A DNA stretch of 21,093 nucleotides from Deltaproteobacteria bacterium (GCA_018262455.1 JAGSPR010000097.1:1-21093); one strand, 5' to 3'. Numbered from the stretch's first letter, positions 1-7,770 are shown. The notes: generated by a model from the letters alone, not told the origin. Program-made: numbers and translations.

Positions 1-396
1 GAGCTCTACGCGGCGGCGCCGATCGTGTTGGACCGGTCAAGCCACCTCCAGGCCCGCATCGAGAATACGGCGAAGCTGCTGTGCGATCGACTCGGCCCGC
101 GCAAGGCGCTGGTGCGGTTGATCCTGTCCGAGTCTGGATCGGTACCGGTCGCGGTCGAGGCCCGCCGTCGCGCGTACGAGATGCTCGCCACGCTGCTCGC
201 CGCTCGACTGCGCACGTACGCCGATCGCCATCAGATGGACGTTCCGGATCCGGCCGCGCTCGCGTGGGCGGTCCTCGGCGCCCTCGAGATCCAGGTCGTG
301 CGGTGGGCGGTGTGGAACGAGTTCGATCTGGAGACCTTGCGCGAGCAGCTGAGATCCGCCGCCTTCGCGGTCCTCCCGCGCATGGAGCCCGGCTGA
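1..396 (+). CDS. TetR-family transcriptional regulator, C-terminal part (5' end outside window)
   Basis: The reading frame is open from base 1 and ends at a TGA at 394-396. About 131 residues are visible. They are helical and rich in Arg, Ala and Leu, like the ligand-binding and dimerisation half of TetR regulators; the DNA-binding helix-turn-helix would lie upstream of the window. A GTG at 25 could start a shorter protein, but it has no good ribosome site and no HTH would follow, so I treat this as the 3' end of a longer gene. The next gene is on the same strand 79 nt downstream and has its own Shine-Dalgarno sequence. A TetR protein here is a natural candidate for binding the two AAACG-NN-CGTTT palindromes at 2306 and 6286; that link is inference. 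Family assignment is moderate because only the variable domain is visible. Confidence 0.6.
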   Translation, partial: ELYAAAPIVLDRSSHLQARIENTAKLLCDRLGPRKALVRLILSESGSVPVAVEARRRAYEMLATLLAARLRTYADRHQMDVPDPAALAWAVLGALEIQVVRWAVWNEFDLETLREQLRSAAFAVLPRMEPG

Positions 397-475
397 ACCG
401 ATCACGATCGGAGGCCGGGGAGACGAAAACCTGAACTTTCTTGCGCGACCGGTTCCTCTCTACAAGGAGACCGAC

Positions 476-2260
476 GTGAGAAGAGCATGCTGCATCTCGT
501 TGATGTTGGCCTGGCAGTTCGGCTGTGGTGACCAGGCGGGTGGGCCGGAATTCCTGCTTGGCGATGATCCGCTGGCTCCGGATCATCCATTCCCGAGCAC
601 GCTGGCCCTCGACCCCGACAGCGGGCTCATGCGCGTGCCCGCCTGGATCGTCGAGCCGCGCGCGTTGGCCGGAAGCGATCACGCGCGAGCCGGCGAATTT
701 CTGGCCGGCCTCAAGCCCCTGCTCGAGGAGCTCGATGGAGCAGGGGTCTCCGCCGAGCTGGCCATCCCATTCCACGGCACGCTCGATCCCGACGCCGTCG
801 CGGATGCGATCGTCGTGGCCGATAGTGTCGACCACACCGTCGAACCGGTGACCGCACGGGTCGAGGGGCAGGTGCTCCTGGTCTCCCCCACGAGCACCTG
901 GCGAGACGGTCACACCTACGTGGTCGTGATTCGCGACGCGTTGCGTGACACACGCTGTCGGCCCAGCGAGCGGGTCCGTCGCCTGCTCGGCGACGAGTCG
1001 CTCGACAGCCGCGCCGATGCCGAGCGGGAGCGCATTGTTGGGTTGATCGAGGCGCGGTCGATTCCGGCCACCGAGGTCTGTCTCGCCTACTCGTTCCGGG
1101 TGCAGGAGATCTCGCAACGCCTTGCGACCATGCGCGACACGATCTGGTCGCGAGCTCAGACGGTGCTGCCCGGGTTCACGGTGACCGAGGTGGAGCCGGC
1201 CACGGCAGTCGACGGGCTCGAGAGCTCCCAGTTTGTCGACCGCGTCATCTACGGGACCTTCCACTCCCTCGAGCTTCGTGACCGAGACGGCAGGTTGCTG
1301 TGGAGTCGCGCACGCGGCGACGACCCCAGTCCCGGCACCGAGCTCAAGGTCGCGGTGTCGCTGCCGCGTGGCGCCGACCAGGCCACCCAACCGATCCCGA
1401 TCGTGATGGGCCTCCACGGCCTGGGCGGCAGCATCGACACCACGCTTCCACTCTATGCGGAGTACCTCGGAGAGGGTGGCTTCGCCTACGTCACCATCGA
1501 TGGCGTCAACCACGGCAGCCGTGCGGAGCCTGGGAAGGATGTGCTCGATGCATTGTTCAACTTCGCGGATCTCCGGACTTCGCTCGGGGCGTTCGTTCAG
1601 ACGGTGGCGGATCTGGTGCAGCTGCGGGTGACCTTGGCGGCCGGCATCACCGTCGATGGGGTGGCCCTCGATGGCAACTCGGTGGGTTGGAGCGGCGGCT
1701 CGTACGGCGGGATCAATGGCCTGCTCCTCGCCGCGGTCGAGCCGTCCCTGAACGCATTCCACGTCGAAGCGTGCGGTGCTCCATGGCGGGATGTGTTGGC
1801 CTACAGCGAAATTGCCAGGCCGCTTGGCACGGTCAAATTGATCCAGGCCGCCGGGCTCGATGGGGATGTGAACGCGCCCGAGATCCAGTCGTTCGCTTCG
1901 CAGTACTTCGAGCTCGCGCAATGGATCATCGATGCAGGCGATGCATCGGCCGCGGCTCGCCACCTCGTGTCCGAGACCCGGGCCGGGGAACCGCCACGCC
2001 GACTGCTCATGCAGTACTGGCAGGGTGAGACGTTGATGCCCAACGAGGCCAGCGAGCGCGTGGTGCGCGCCCTCGGGGTGCCCGTCGGCGAGTCGGCGGC
2101 GTCGGCAGACGGGGTCGCCGCGGTCTGGCCGTATGATGTGAAGGCGTGGGGGGTCGAGCCCGGTCCCAACGCACACGGTTCGTTCTGGCAGATCCCCGAA
2201 GCGAGGCGGCAGGCGCTGGCGTTCTTGCGGTCCGCCGGAACCGCCATCCAACAACCATGA
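476..2260 (+). CDS. Secreted alpha/beta hydrolase (extracellular lipase/esterase type)
   Basis: A 594-residue protein starting at GTG 476, with AAGGAG at 464-469 giving ideal spacing. The first 17 residues look like a short export signal ending in a Cys (LAWQFGC); the lipobox is poor, so lipoprotein status is uncertain. The hydrolase core has an HG oxyanion-type motif near residue 315 (MGLHGLGGS), a nucleophile elbow G-G-S-Y-G with Ser409, and a late N-A-H-G motif with His567 as probable catalytic His. The roughly 300 residues before the core resemble the N-terminal part of Pla-1/cef or VolA-like bacterial lipases, from family memory. It would release fatty acids or cleave esters outside the cytoplasm. 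Downstream genes activate and oxidise acyl chains, so a role in lipid feeding fits. Exact substrate unknown. Confidence 0.8.
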   Translation: MRRACCISLMLAWQFGCGDQAGGPEFLLGDDPLAPDHPFPSTLALDPDSGLMRVPAWIVEPRALAGSDHARAGEFLAGLKPLLEELDGAGVSAELAIPFHGTLDPDAVADAIVVADSVDHTVEPVTARVEGQVLLVSPTSTWRDGHTYVVVIRDALRDTRCRPSERVRRLLGDESLDSRADAERERIVGLIEARSIPATEVCLAYSFRVQEISQRLATMRDTIWSRAQTVLPGFTVTEVEPATAVDGLESSQFVDRVIYGTFHSLELRDRDGRLLWSRARGDDPSPGTELKVAVSLPRGADQATQPIPIVMGLHGLGGSIDTTLPLYAEYLGEGGFAYVTIDGVNHGSRAEPGKDVLDALFNFADLRTSLGAFVQTVADLVQLRVTLAAGITVDGVALDGNSVGWSGGSYGGINGLLLAAVEPSLNAFHVEACGAPWRDVLAYSEIARPLGTVKLIQAAGLDGDVNAPEIQSFASQYFELAQWIIDAGDASAAARHLVSETRAGEPPRRLLMQYWQGETLMPNEASERVVRALGVPVGESAASADGVAAVWPYDVKAWGVEPGPNAHGSFWQIPEARRQALAFLRSAGTAIQQP

Positions 2261-2302
2261 TCGGCTCGCAAACCGCCACGAAAGCGCCAGGATACGACAC
2301 GT

Positions 2303-2382
2303 AAAAAACGTTCGTTTGCTTTCCAATGGTTCGATCTGGTATCGCTGTTGCCTGCCCGTGCCGCGCACAACGAAGCATCGTG
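2303..2382 (+). promoter_or_regulatory. Promoter/operator cassette, copy 1, upstream of the ECF sigma gene
   Basis: The DNA is locally A/T-rich. It starts with six A and holds the palindrome AAACG-TT-CGTTT at 2306-2317, a typical size for a TetR operator. A possible -35 (TTGCTT, 2316-2321) overlaps its right half and a possible -10 (TATCGC, 2340-2345) follows after 18 nt. The 80 bp match the reverse complement of 6221-6300 without gaps at 59 of 80 positions by hand count. The poorly matching block (2323-2332) lies where the -35/-10 spacer would be. Binding of a TetR protein would block RNA polymerase. The regulator's identity and the transcription start are inference. Confidence 0.7.
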
Positions 2383-2402
2383 TCTGGCGAGCGGTGTCCG
2401 CG

Positions 2403-3032
2403 ATGCCGACGCCGATCGAGCGGCGGTGTCCCCGAGCCGCGGCGGTCGAGCCCGACGAGGCGCTCTATCTCAAGCTGATCGCAGGCGACGTCGCCGCGTT
2501 CGAACGGCTGTATGAGCGCTACGAGCGCTCGGTGTTCGGCTTCGTACGGGCGCAGCTCGGAAGCGATCACGAGGCCGAGGATGTGACCCACGAGGCGTTT
2601 CTCGCCGTGCTGCACGCTGGTTCGGCAAGCCTCGAGGTGCGGAGCTTCGGGTCCTGGCTGTTCCAGGTTGCGCGCAACCTGTGCCGCAACCGTGTTCGGT
2701 CGCGCAGGCGGGCGGATCGCGCGCTCGAGCAGGCCGCGCTCGAACAAGCCGCGCTCGAGCAAATCGACGTGCCGGCGCGCGATCGCGAGCGCGAGACCTC
2801 CGCGCTTCGCCTGGCGGTCACGCGGCTACCGGCGCCTCTCGCGGAGGTGTATCAATTGCGTGCGAACGGACTCTCGTACGAGGAGCTCGCCGCGGCGCTC
2901 GAGCTGCCGATCGGGACGATCAAGTCGCGCATCCACGAGACGATCAGGCGGCTGCGCGCTCGCGTTCGCAAGGCTGACCGCGAAGCTCGCGCCTCCCCGC
3001 TGCGGACGAGCTCACGCAGCGCTTCGAGTTAA
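2403..3032 (+). CDS. ECF-type RNA polymerase sigma factor
   Basis: A 209-residue sigma-70 family protein of ECF size. Region 2 spans about residues 18-100 (DEALYLKLIAGDVAAFERLY, then EDVTHEAFLAVL and SFGSWLFQVARN). Region 4 spans about 135-190 (RLPAPLAEVYQL, then SYEELAAALELPIGTIKSRIHE). The linker carries three tandem AALEQ-type units (2721-2765). I chose ATG 2403 because homology starts shortly after and third-position G/C is low further upstream; an in-frame GTG at 2358 is the main alternative. No Shine-Dalgarno sequence is obvious. No anti-sigma gene is adjacent, which is unusual for a simple ECF pair. Its promoter region is the first copy of the cassette that also precedes the acyl-CoA dehydrogenase operon, so it may be induced with that operon. 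Sigma identity is firm; the regulon is unknown. Confidence 0.9.
   Translation: MPTPIERRCPRAAAVEPDEALYLKLIAGDVAAFERLYERYERSVFGFVRAQLGSDHEAEDVTHEAFLAVLHAGSASLEVRSFGSWLFQVARNLCRNRVRSRRRADRALEQAALEQAALEQIDVPARDRERETSALRLAVTRLPAPLAEVYQLRANGLSYEELAAALELPIGTIKSRIHETIRRLRARVRKADREARASPLRTSSRSASS
2721..2765 (+). repeat. Three 15-bp tandem units inside the sigma factor linker
   Basis: Units at 2721-2735, 2736-2750 and 2751-2765 encode ALEQA, ALEQA and ALEQI. They lie between sigma regions 2 and 4, where length can vary. The units differ at a few third positions, so the expansion is not brand new. Confidence 0.8.
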
Positions 3033-3191
3033 CCCCAGGGTTCGCCTGAGATGATCCCGAGATCGCGAGCCGCTTGTGCGAGGTCGAGGCGCGGCGACGA
3101 AACGCTACCGGCGGTAACGTGAGGAGCAGCAACGAAGGGATCGCGCAAGCGGCGACGCGAGATCGGGTCAGCTCAGGTGAACCCTGGGGTC
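3031..3191. repeat. Imperfect 161-bp palindrome between convergent genes (possible two-way terminator or MITE-like element)
   Basis: The outer arms 3031-3050 and 3172-3191 are inverted copies matching at 18 of 20 positions (shared core CCCCAGGGTTCRCCTGAG). Two more blocks mirror each other: CGCTTGYGCG (3071-3080 with 3142-3151) and ACGYTACCG at the centre (3102-3110 with 3112-3120). The symmetry axis is base 3111, and TACCG-G-CGGTA sits on it. Each arm begins at the stop codon of a gene: TAA of the sigma gene (3030-3032) and TGA of the synthetase gene (3190-3192). It could fold as a long hairpin in either transcript and end transcription both ways, though no T-tract is present. A small non-autonomous element with terminal inverted repeats is an alternative. 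Confidence 0.7.
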
Positions 3192-4980
3192 AGAGGGCCA
3201 GCTCGTTGCGCAGCACCAGACCGTGGAGTGCGGGCGTGAGCGGCTGGTAGGCGGCCTGGGTGGGCGCGAGCACGAAGAGTCGATCGGTGATCACGCCGGG
3301 GTCGAAGCCCTCGCGGCGCAGCTCTCCCTTGACCTGTTTGAACGTGACGGTCACCTCGAGGGTCTCCTGGACGCGGAGGAACCGCGGTACCGCGTACGCT
3401 GGCAGATGCGCACGAAGGTGGCTCGCGAGCCCGGCGAGATCGAGCTCGGCCAGCGAGACGCGCAGCACCAGCGCCGCCATGCCGCACCGCCCATCCGCGC
3501 CGGGCACGTGGACGCCATAGACCGTCGATTCGGCGACCTGAGGGAACGTGTTGATCACCTCGGCGACCTCGTTTGTCGATACGTTCTCGCCCTTCCAGCG
3601 GAAGGTGTCCCCGACCCGATCGACAAACTGCGCGTGGCGTAGGCCCTGATCACGCAACAGATCACCCGAGTTGAACCACACGTCTCCCGGCTCGAAGACG
3701 TCACGCATCAGCTTCTTGTGGCTCGCCTCCGGATCGGTGTAGCCGTCGAACGCGTAGCGGTCGCTGACCTTCGCGAGCAGGAGGCCGGTCTCCCCCCGCT
3801 CGACCCGGACGAGCTTGCCGGCCGCGTCGCGGATCGGCTCGTCGCGGTCGACATCGTATTGCACGAGCGCGTAGTCCGCGGGACACAGCCCGACCGTGCA
3901 GTCGGCGTTGAGCAGGTTGACGAACGCGATGTTGCCCTCGGAGGCCCCGTAGAATGCGTCGGGCGGCTGGTTCAGCAGGTAGCGACAGAGCTCGCCGATG
4001 TAGACGAACGCCGTGACGCGGTAGCGACGCACGTCGTCCCAGAACGCGCTCGCGCTGAACTTGCGCCGCATCGCGAACGTCGCGCCGGTCGACGCGCACG
4101 AGCTCCAACCGAGCACCAACGCGCTGCTGTGGTACAGGGGCAGCGGCACGTAGAGCACGTCCTCGACCCCGAGCCCGAGCGCGGCCATCCCGAACGCGCC
4201 CCCTCCTTTGACCCACCGGAAATGGCTCATGATCGAGGCCTTGGGCAGCCCCGTGGTTCCCGAGGTGTAGATGTAGAAGCAGGGATCTCCGAGCTGCACG
4301 TCGGCGAGCTGCGGCGGCGAGGCGAGTGAAGCGTTGCCCAGCAACTCGCGCGTGTCGGAGGTTCCGGCGGGTGCCGGGACGGTCCCACGATCGGCGAGCC
4401 ACAGCACGCGATCGCCTGGCAAGGACAGCACGCGGTGGACGGCCTGGTACGGCCCCCACAGCTCCTCGCCGACCACCACGCACACGGCCTTGGCCACCTT
4501 CAAGCTGTGCTCGAGGGCGCGGCCGTGTTGCCGCGAGTTGATCATCGCGGCGATCGCCCCGAGCTTGACGATGCCGGCCACCGCGAACAGCAACTCGGGG
4601 CGATTATCGACAAACACCGCGACGGCATCCCCCTTGCGGATCCCGCGTGCGGCCAGTGCGTTCGCCCAGCGGTTGGCAGCCTCGTCGAGCTCGCGATGGG
4701 TGTAGCGACGATCTTCGAAGATGAGCGCGGTACGCTCGGGCCACACCCGCGCGTTGCGCTGGAGGTACCAGCCGATCGAGAGCGCCTCGGATCGATCCGT
4801 CTTGCGGGCGATCCGCAGGCCGCGCACGATCGACGGGAGCTTGCGCCCGAGCGCGAGCAACCGGCGCGGCGCCTCTCTGCGACCGCCGAGCAACGTCTCG
4901 AGCTCGCGGGCCATCCTGGGGACAGCGCGGATCAGGTCGACCGGTCGCACCATCGATCGGGTCGCCTGCAAGCGAGTCAC
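3190..4980 (-). CDS. Long-chain acyl-CoA synthetase, FATP/FadD6 type, with an apparent internal deletion
   Basis: A 596-residue AMP-forming ligase that would join CoA to long-chain fatty acids. Motifs in order: ATP-binding loop YIYTSGTTGLPK (about 237-247), the family stretch FVYIGELCRYLLNQPP, FYGASEGN, GDLLRDQG, then FVDRVGDTFRWKGENVSTNE and a late TFKQVKGEL with the probable catalytic Lys. Between YLLNQPP and FYGASEGN only Asp-Ala remain (DNA about 3952-3966), where I recall FATP-type relatives having about 35 more residues including a GNGLRPDIW motif. The frame is kept. The start is GTG 4980, which overlaps the dehydrogenase stop as GTGA; an ATG at 4953 is an alternative. The longer open frame up to 5256 runs antisense-like through the dehydrogenase gene and is not real. 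Family is firm; activity is uncertain because of the gap. Confidence 0.88.
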   Translation of the reverse strand: MTRLQATRSMVRPVDLIRAVPRMARELETLLGGRREAPRRLLALGRKLPSIVRGLRIARKTDRSEALSIGWYLQRNARVWPERTALIFEDRRYTHRELDEAANRWANALAARGIRKGDAVAVFVDNRPELLFAVAGIVKLGAIAAMINSRQHGRALEHSLKVAKAVCVVVGEELWGPYQAVHRVLSLPGDRVLWLADRGTVPAPAGTSDTRELLGNASLASPPQLADVQLGDPCFYIYTSGTTGLPKASIMSHFRWVKGGGAFGMAALGLGVEDVLYVPLPLYHSSALVLGWSSCASTGATFAMRRKFSASAFWDDVRRYRVTAFVYIGELCRYLLNQPPDAFYGASEGNIAFVNLLNADCTVGLCPADYALVQYDVDRDEPIRDAAGKLVRVERGETGLLLAKVSDRYAFDGYTDPEASHKKLMRDVFEPGDVWFNSGDLLRDQGLRHAQFVDRVGDTFRWKGENVSTNEVAEVINTFPQVAESTVYGVHVPGADGRCGMAALVLRVSLAELDLAGLASHLRAHLPAYAVPRFLRVQETLEVTVTFKQVKGELRREGFDPGVITDRLFVLAPTQAAYQPLTPALHGLVLRNELAL

Positions 4981-6122
4981 AGCCCGATCTGCTTGGCGAC
5001 GATCACCTTCATGATCTCGTTGGTGCCCGCGAAGATCCGCTGGACCCGCGCATCCATGAACGCGCGCGCGATCGGATACTCGAGCATGTAGCCGTAGCCA
5101 CCAAAGAACTGCAGGCAGGTGTCGACCACCTCCTGTGCGGTATCGGTGACCCAGAACTTCGCGATCGAGCACTCCTTGACCAGGTACTTGCCGGCGATGT
5201 GGTTGGCCACGACCTTGTCGACGTAGGCGCGTGCGACCTCGGTCTTCGCGAGGCACTCGACGAGCTTGAACTGCGTGTTCTGGAACTTGCTGATCGGCTT
5301 GCCGAACGCCTTGCGCTCCTTGGTGTACGCGATCGTGTCCTCGAGCACCTGCTCCATGGCGGCGGCAGCGCCGACCGCGAGCACCAGCCGCTCCTGCTGG
5401 AGCTTCTGCATCAGCATCATGAATCCGCCGCCCTCTGCCCCGAGTCGGTTGGCCACCGGGACCCGGCAGTCCTCGAAGAACATCTCCGACGTGTCCTGCG
5501 ACGCCATGCCCATCTTGTGCAGCCGCTTGCCGCGCGCGAACCCCTTGCGGGTCGATTCGACCACGAACAGCGAGATCCCGCGATGCGCGTTCGCCGGGTC
5601 GGGATCGGTCTTCGCCGCGACCACCACGAGGTCGCAGAGCTGGCCATTCGACACGAACGTCTTGGCACCGTTGATGACGTAGTCGTCACCGTCGCGCACC
5701 GCGGTGGTCGTGAGCGCGGCGAGATCACTACCGGTCCCGGGTTCGGTCATCGCGATCGCGGTCACGAGCTCCCCCGACGCGCAGCCCGGCAGCCAGCGCT
5801 GCTTCTGCTCGTCGGTCCCGAACGAGAAGATGTATGGAGCGATGATGTCGGAGTGGAGCGAGATCGCGAACCCACTCTCGTAGACCTTCGCGAGCTCCTC
5901 CATGATGATCACCGAGCACAAGAAGTCCCCGCCTGGCCCACCCCACTTCTCGTCGAGCCACGGGCACAGGAAGCCGTGCGCACCGGTCTTGCGCCAGGCG
6001 TCGCGATCGACCTGGCCTTGGTCGCGCCAGCGCTGCTGGTGCGGCTTGATCTCGCGCTCGACGAACTGGCGGAACGCATGACGGAACGTGTCGTGGTCGG
6101 CATTGAACAGCGTGCGATCCAT
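4977..6122 (-). CDS. Acyl-CoA dehydrogenase, long-chain (LCAD)-like
   Basis: A 381-residue flavoenzyme that introduces the first double bond of acyl-CoA in beta-oxidation and passes electrons to electron-transfer flavoprotein. It has AMTEPGTGSD (about 124-133), FVSNGQLCD (156-164) and the C-terminal RIFAGTNEIMK. The last motif has Ala where medium-chain enzymes carry the catalytic Glu. In long-chain and isovaleryl enzymes the base lies earlier, and here Glu244 in LQQERLVLA fits that place, so the enzyme should be active. ATG 6122 is preceded by GGAGGA (6131-6136 on the plus strand as TCCTCC) at 8 nt. Its stop overlaps the GTG of the acyl-CoA synthetase, so the two form one operon that activates and then oxidises fatty acids. 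Regulation probably acts through the operator at 6286-6297. Confidence 0.92.
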   Translation of the reverse strand: MDRTLFNADHDTFRHAFRQFVEREIKPHQQRWRDQGQVDRDAWRKTGAHGFLCPWLDEKWGGPGGDFLCSVIIMEELAKVYESGFAISLHSDIIAPYIFSFGTDEQKQRWLPGCASGELVTAIAMTEPGTGSDLAALTTTAVRDGDDYVINGAKTFVSNGQLCDLVVVAAKTDPDPANAHRGISLFVVESTRKGFARGKRLHKMGMASQDTSEMFFEDCRVPVANRLGAEGGGFMMLMQKLQQERLVLAVGAAAAMEQVLEDTIAYTKERKAFGKPISKFQNTQFKLVECLAKTEVARAYVDKVVANHIAGKYLVKECSIAKFWVTDTAQEVVDTCLQFFGGYGYMLEYPIARAFMDARVQRIFAGTNEIMKVIVAKQIGL

Positions 6123-6220
6123 GGATCAGATCCTCCAGATGATGGGCCGGGTCATGCCGGCGCGTCGTTCGAGCACGCCATGTCTGGTCTGGGCGACCGG
6201 ATCGTGGAAGCCACGCTCGA

Positions 6221-6300
6221 CACGGCGGCTCGTTGTGGATGGCACCGGCACGCAGCAGCGATAGCAGATCGGCCCGCGCTAATGCAAACGTTCGTTTTTT
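6221..6300 (-). promoter_or_regulatory. Promoter/operator cassette, copy 2, upstream of the acyl-CoA dehydrogenase operon
   Basis: Read on the minus strand this begins with six A and the palindrome AAACG-AA-CGTTT (6286-6297), then TTGCAT as possible -35 and TATCGC as possible -10 with 18 nt between. It matches copy 1 at 2303-2382 base for base in spacing. The predicted transcription start lies about 120 nt before ATG 6122, so the operon has a leader. The leader also resembles the region before the sigma gene. Operator function is inferred from symmetry, size and position. Confidence 0.7.
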
Positions 6301-6371
6301 ATGGATAGCCAACGGGCTTGGATTGCTGGGGTTCCGCGCTGGCCCCGAACACGGACGCGAGGTGGCAGGCA

Positions 6372-6386
6372 GCCTCCGTTGGAGGC
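6372..6386 (-). terminator. Short GC hairpin after the secreted-protein gene
   Basis: GCCTCC-GTT-GGAGGC is a perfect 6-bp stem with a 3-nt loop, 28 nt past the stop codon of the minus-strand gene ending at 6414. There is no T-tract after it, so intrinsic termination is doubtful and it may only protect the transcript end. Confidence 0.3.
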
Positions 6387-6413
6387 GCGAAGAACATCAG
6401 GCCGCGACACCGC

Positions 6414-7676
6414 CTACTTGCACTGCTGCAGGCGCAAGCTCGTGAACGTGAACGTCATCGCCTGCTGATACTTGCCGCCGCCGACATAGGTCTGGTGCGC
6501 GGTGAACTTCCGGTAGTGGCACCACTTGGACTGCTTGGTCCTGAACAGGATCGCGCCGGTCCGGTAGCGCTCGGTGGGGATGTCGATCTCGTTCTTGCCG
6601 ATGTCCCACTTGTCGAACAGCATCCCTGACTTCAGCACCACGTTGCCCGCAGCGAACCCCGCGACCGCCTTCCTCGCTCCGGCCTCTGCCCCGCTGTCGT
6701 GCGAGAGGTTGGTCGGGAACACGTACGTCGGTGCCAGTCGATCGATCTCGGCCCACAGCGCCTTGGTCGAGGTCTCGAGCGGGGCATACAGGTCGTCCGG
6801 AACCGGTGCCCCGAGCGCAGCGAACAGGGGCTTGTACTTCGCGATCATCGACGCCTTGGCCTTGGCAGGCTCGAACACCATCTCTTCCATCACGGCGCCC
6901 GAGATCGAGACAAACCCCTCGTTGGAGGCCAGGCCGGTGCGCGCGTCGTCGATCATCTTCACCCACATCACGCTGTCGCGCGCCGCCAGGTGCTGGACGG
7001 CCGCGGTCGCGAGCTCCTGCCGCTTGGCCGCCGTCGAGCAGACCATCGCGGGGTTGACCGCGAGCTGGAACGCCAGCCGATCGTTGGCCTCGAGATCTGC
7101 GTACTTGGTCCGGCACACCTGATCGAGCTTCCCGAGTTGCGCCAGCGCGTCGACGATGACCTCGGCGGTGATGTTCGAGATCTGTTGCGACGAGCCCGAG
7201 CTCTGCGAGAACACCGCCAGGCCCTTCGCGAACGGCTTGATGTCCTCGCGGAAGGCGCGGTAGCGGAGCGTCAACGCCTCGCCTCCCTTGATCGAGCTGT
7301 CGAGGTTGGCCGCCAGCTTCTCGCGGTAGGCCGTGAGCTCGGCGATGCGTTGCTTGATCGTCTTGACCTCGGGGTCCGCCTCGTCCTCGGGCGAGATGCG
7401 ACCGATGTCTCCCGCGGCTCGCTTCAGTGCGTAATCGACATCGCGGAGCAGATTCGTCGCGCTCTGCCGATCCGCCTCGGCGATCGGCCCGGTGGCGAAC
7501 GCCTCGACGAGCTTCACGTTGTCGATCGCGCCGGTCAGGTTGCGAACAATCCGGTCGGTGTTCGTGGTGCGTGCCTCGGCGCTGGTCGACGGCCACGCGA
7601 GCATCGCCAGGACGAGGATTCCGATTCCGGACCGGGCACGGGTGAGCGGGCCACACGATGGAGCAGCAAGGTGCAT
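6414..7676 (-). CDS. Secreted protein of unknown function
   Basis: A 420-residue protein I do not recognise. ATG 7676 gives a clear Sec signal peptide: Arg-containing n-region, then GIGILVLAMLAWPSTSAEA with a probable cut after AEA near residue 34. The mature part is mostly helical, with an acidic and lysine-rich stretch (EDEADPEVKTIKQR) and few Cys. The last 60 residues look more beta-rich and carry YHxxK-like aromatic patches ending in LRLQQCK. No catalytic motif stands out. It is likely periplasmic or released. No Shine-Dalgarno sequence precedes the ATG; instead GATAGT (7684-7689) lies 7 nt upstream on the minus strand, so the message may be leaderless. It is separated by 94 nt from the coiled-coil gene upstream on the same strand. 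Confidence 0.75.
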   Translation of the reverse strand: MHLAAPSCGPLTRARSGIGILVLAMLAWPSTSAEARTTNTDRIVRNLTGAIDNVKLVEAFATGPIAEADRQSATNLLRDVDYALKRAAGDIGRISPEDEADPEVKTIKQRIAELTAYREKLAANLDSSIKGGEALTLRYRAFREDIKPFAKGLAVFSQSSGSSQQISNITAEVIVDALAQLGKLDQVCRTKYADLEANDRLAFQLAVNPAMVCSTAAKRQELATAAVQHLAARDSVMWVKMIDDARTGLASNEGFVSISGAVMEEMVFEPAKAKASMIAKYKPLFAALGAPVPDDLYAPLETSTKALWAEIDRLAPTYVFPTNLSHDSGAEAGARKAVAGFAAGNVVLKSGMLFDKWDIGKNEIDIPTERYRTGAILFRTKQSKWCHYRKFTAHQTYVGGGKYQQAMTFTFTSLRLQQCK

Positions 7677-7683
7677 GAAAAAA

Positions 7684-7689
7684 ACTATC
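7684..7689 (-). promoter_or_regulatory. Possible -10 element for the secreted-protein gene (leaderless arrangement)
   Basis: GATAGT on the minus strand, followed by TTTTTTC and then ATG 7676. A transcript starting 6-8 nt after the -10 would begin at or near the start codon. The run of T is unusual in this GC-rich DNA. Confidence 0.4.
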
Positions 7690-7770
7690 GGGCAGTTACC
7701 GTCCACGCGTCCCGTGGCTCGCCCACTATCTGCACGGACCGCATCGATCGCCGAACCGAGAGCATCTTGA

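Noticed and set aside
4981..5256. Extension of the acyl-CoA synthetase frame upstream to 5256
   Set aside because: It overlaps the conserved C-terminus of the acyl-CoA dehydrogenase in another frame, and the extra residues are Arg/Gly-rich shadow sequence. The GTGA overlap gives a better start.
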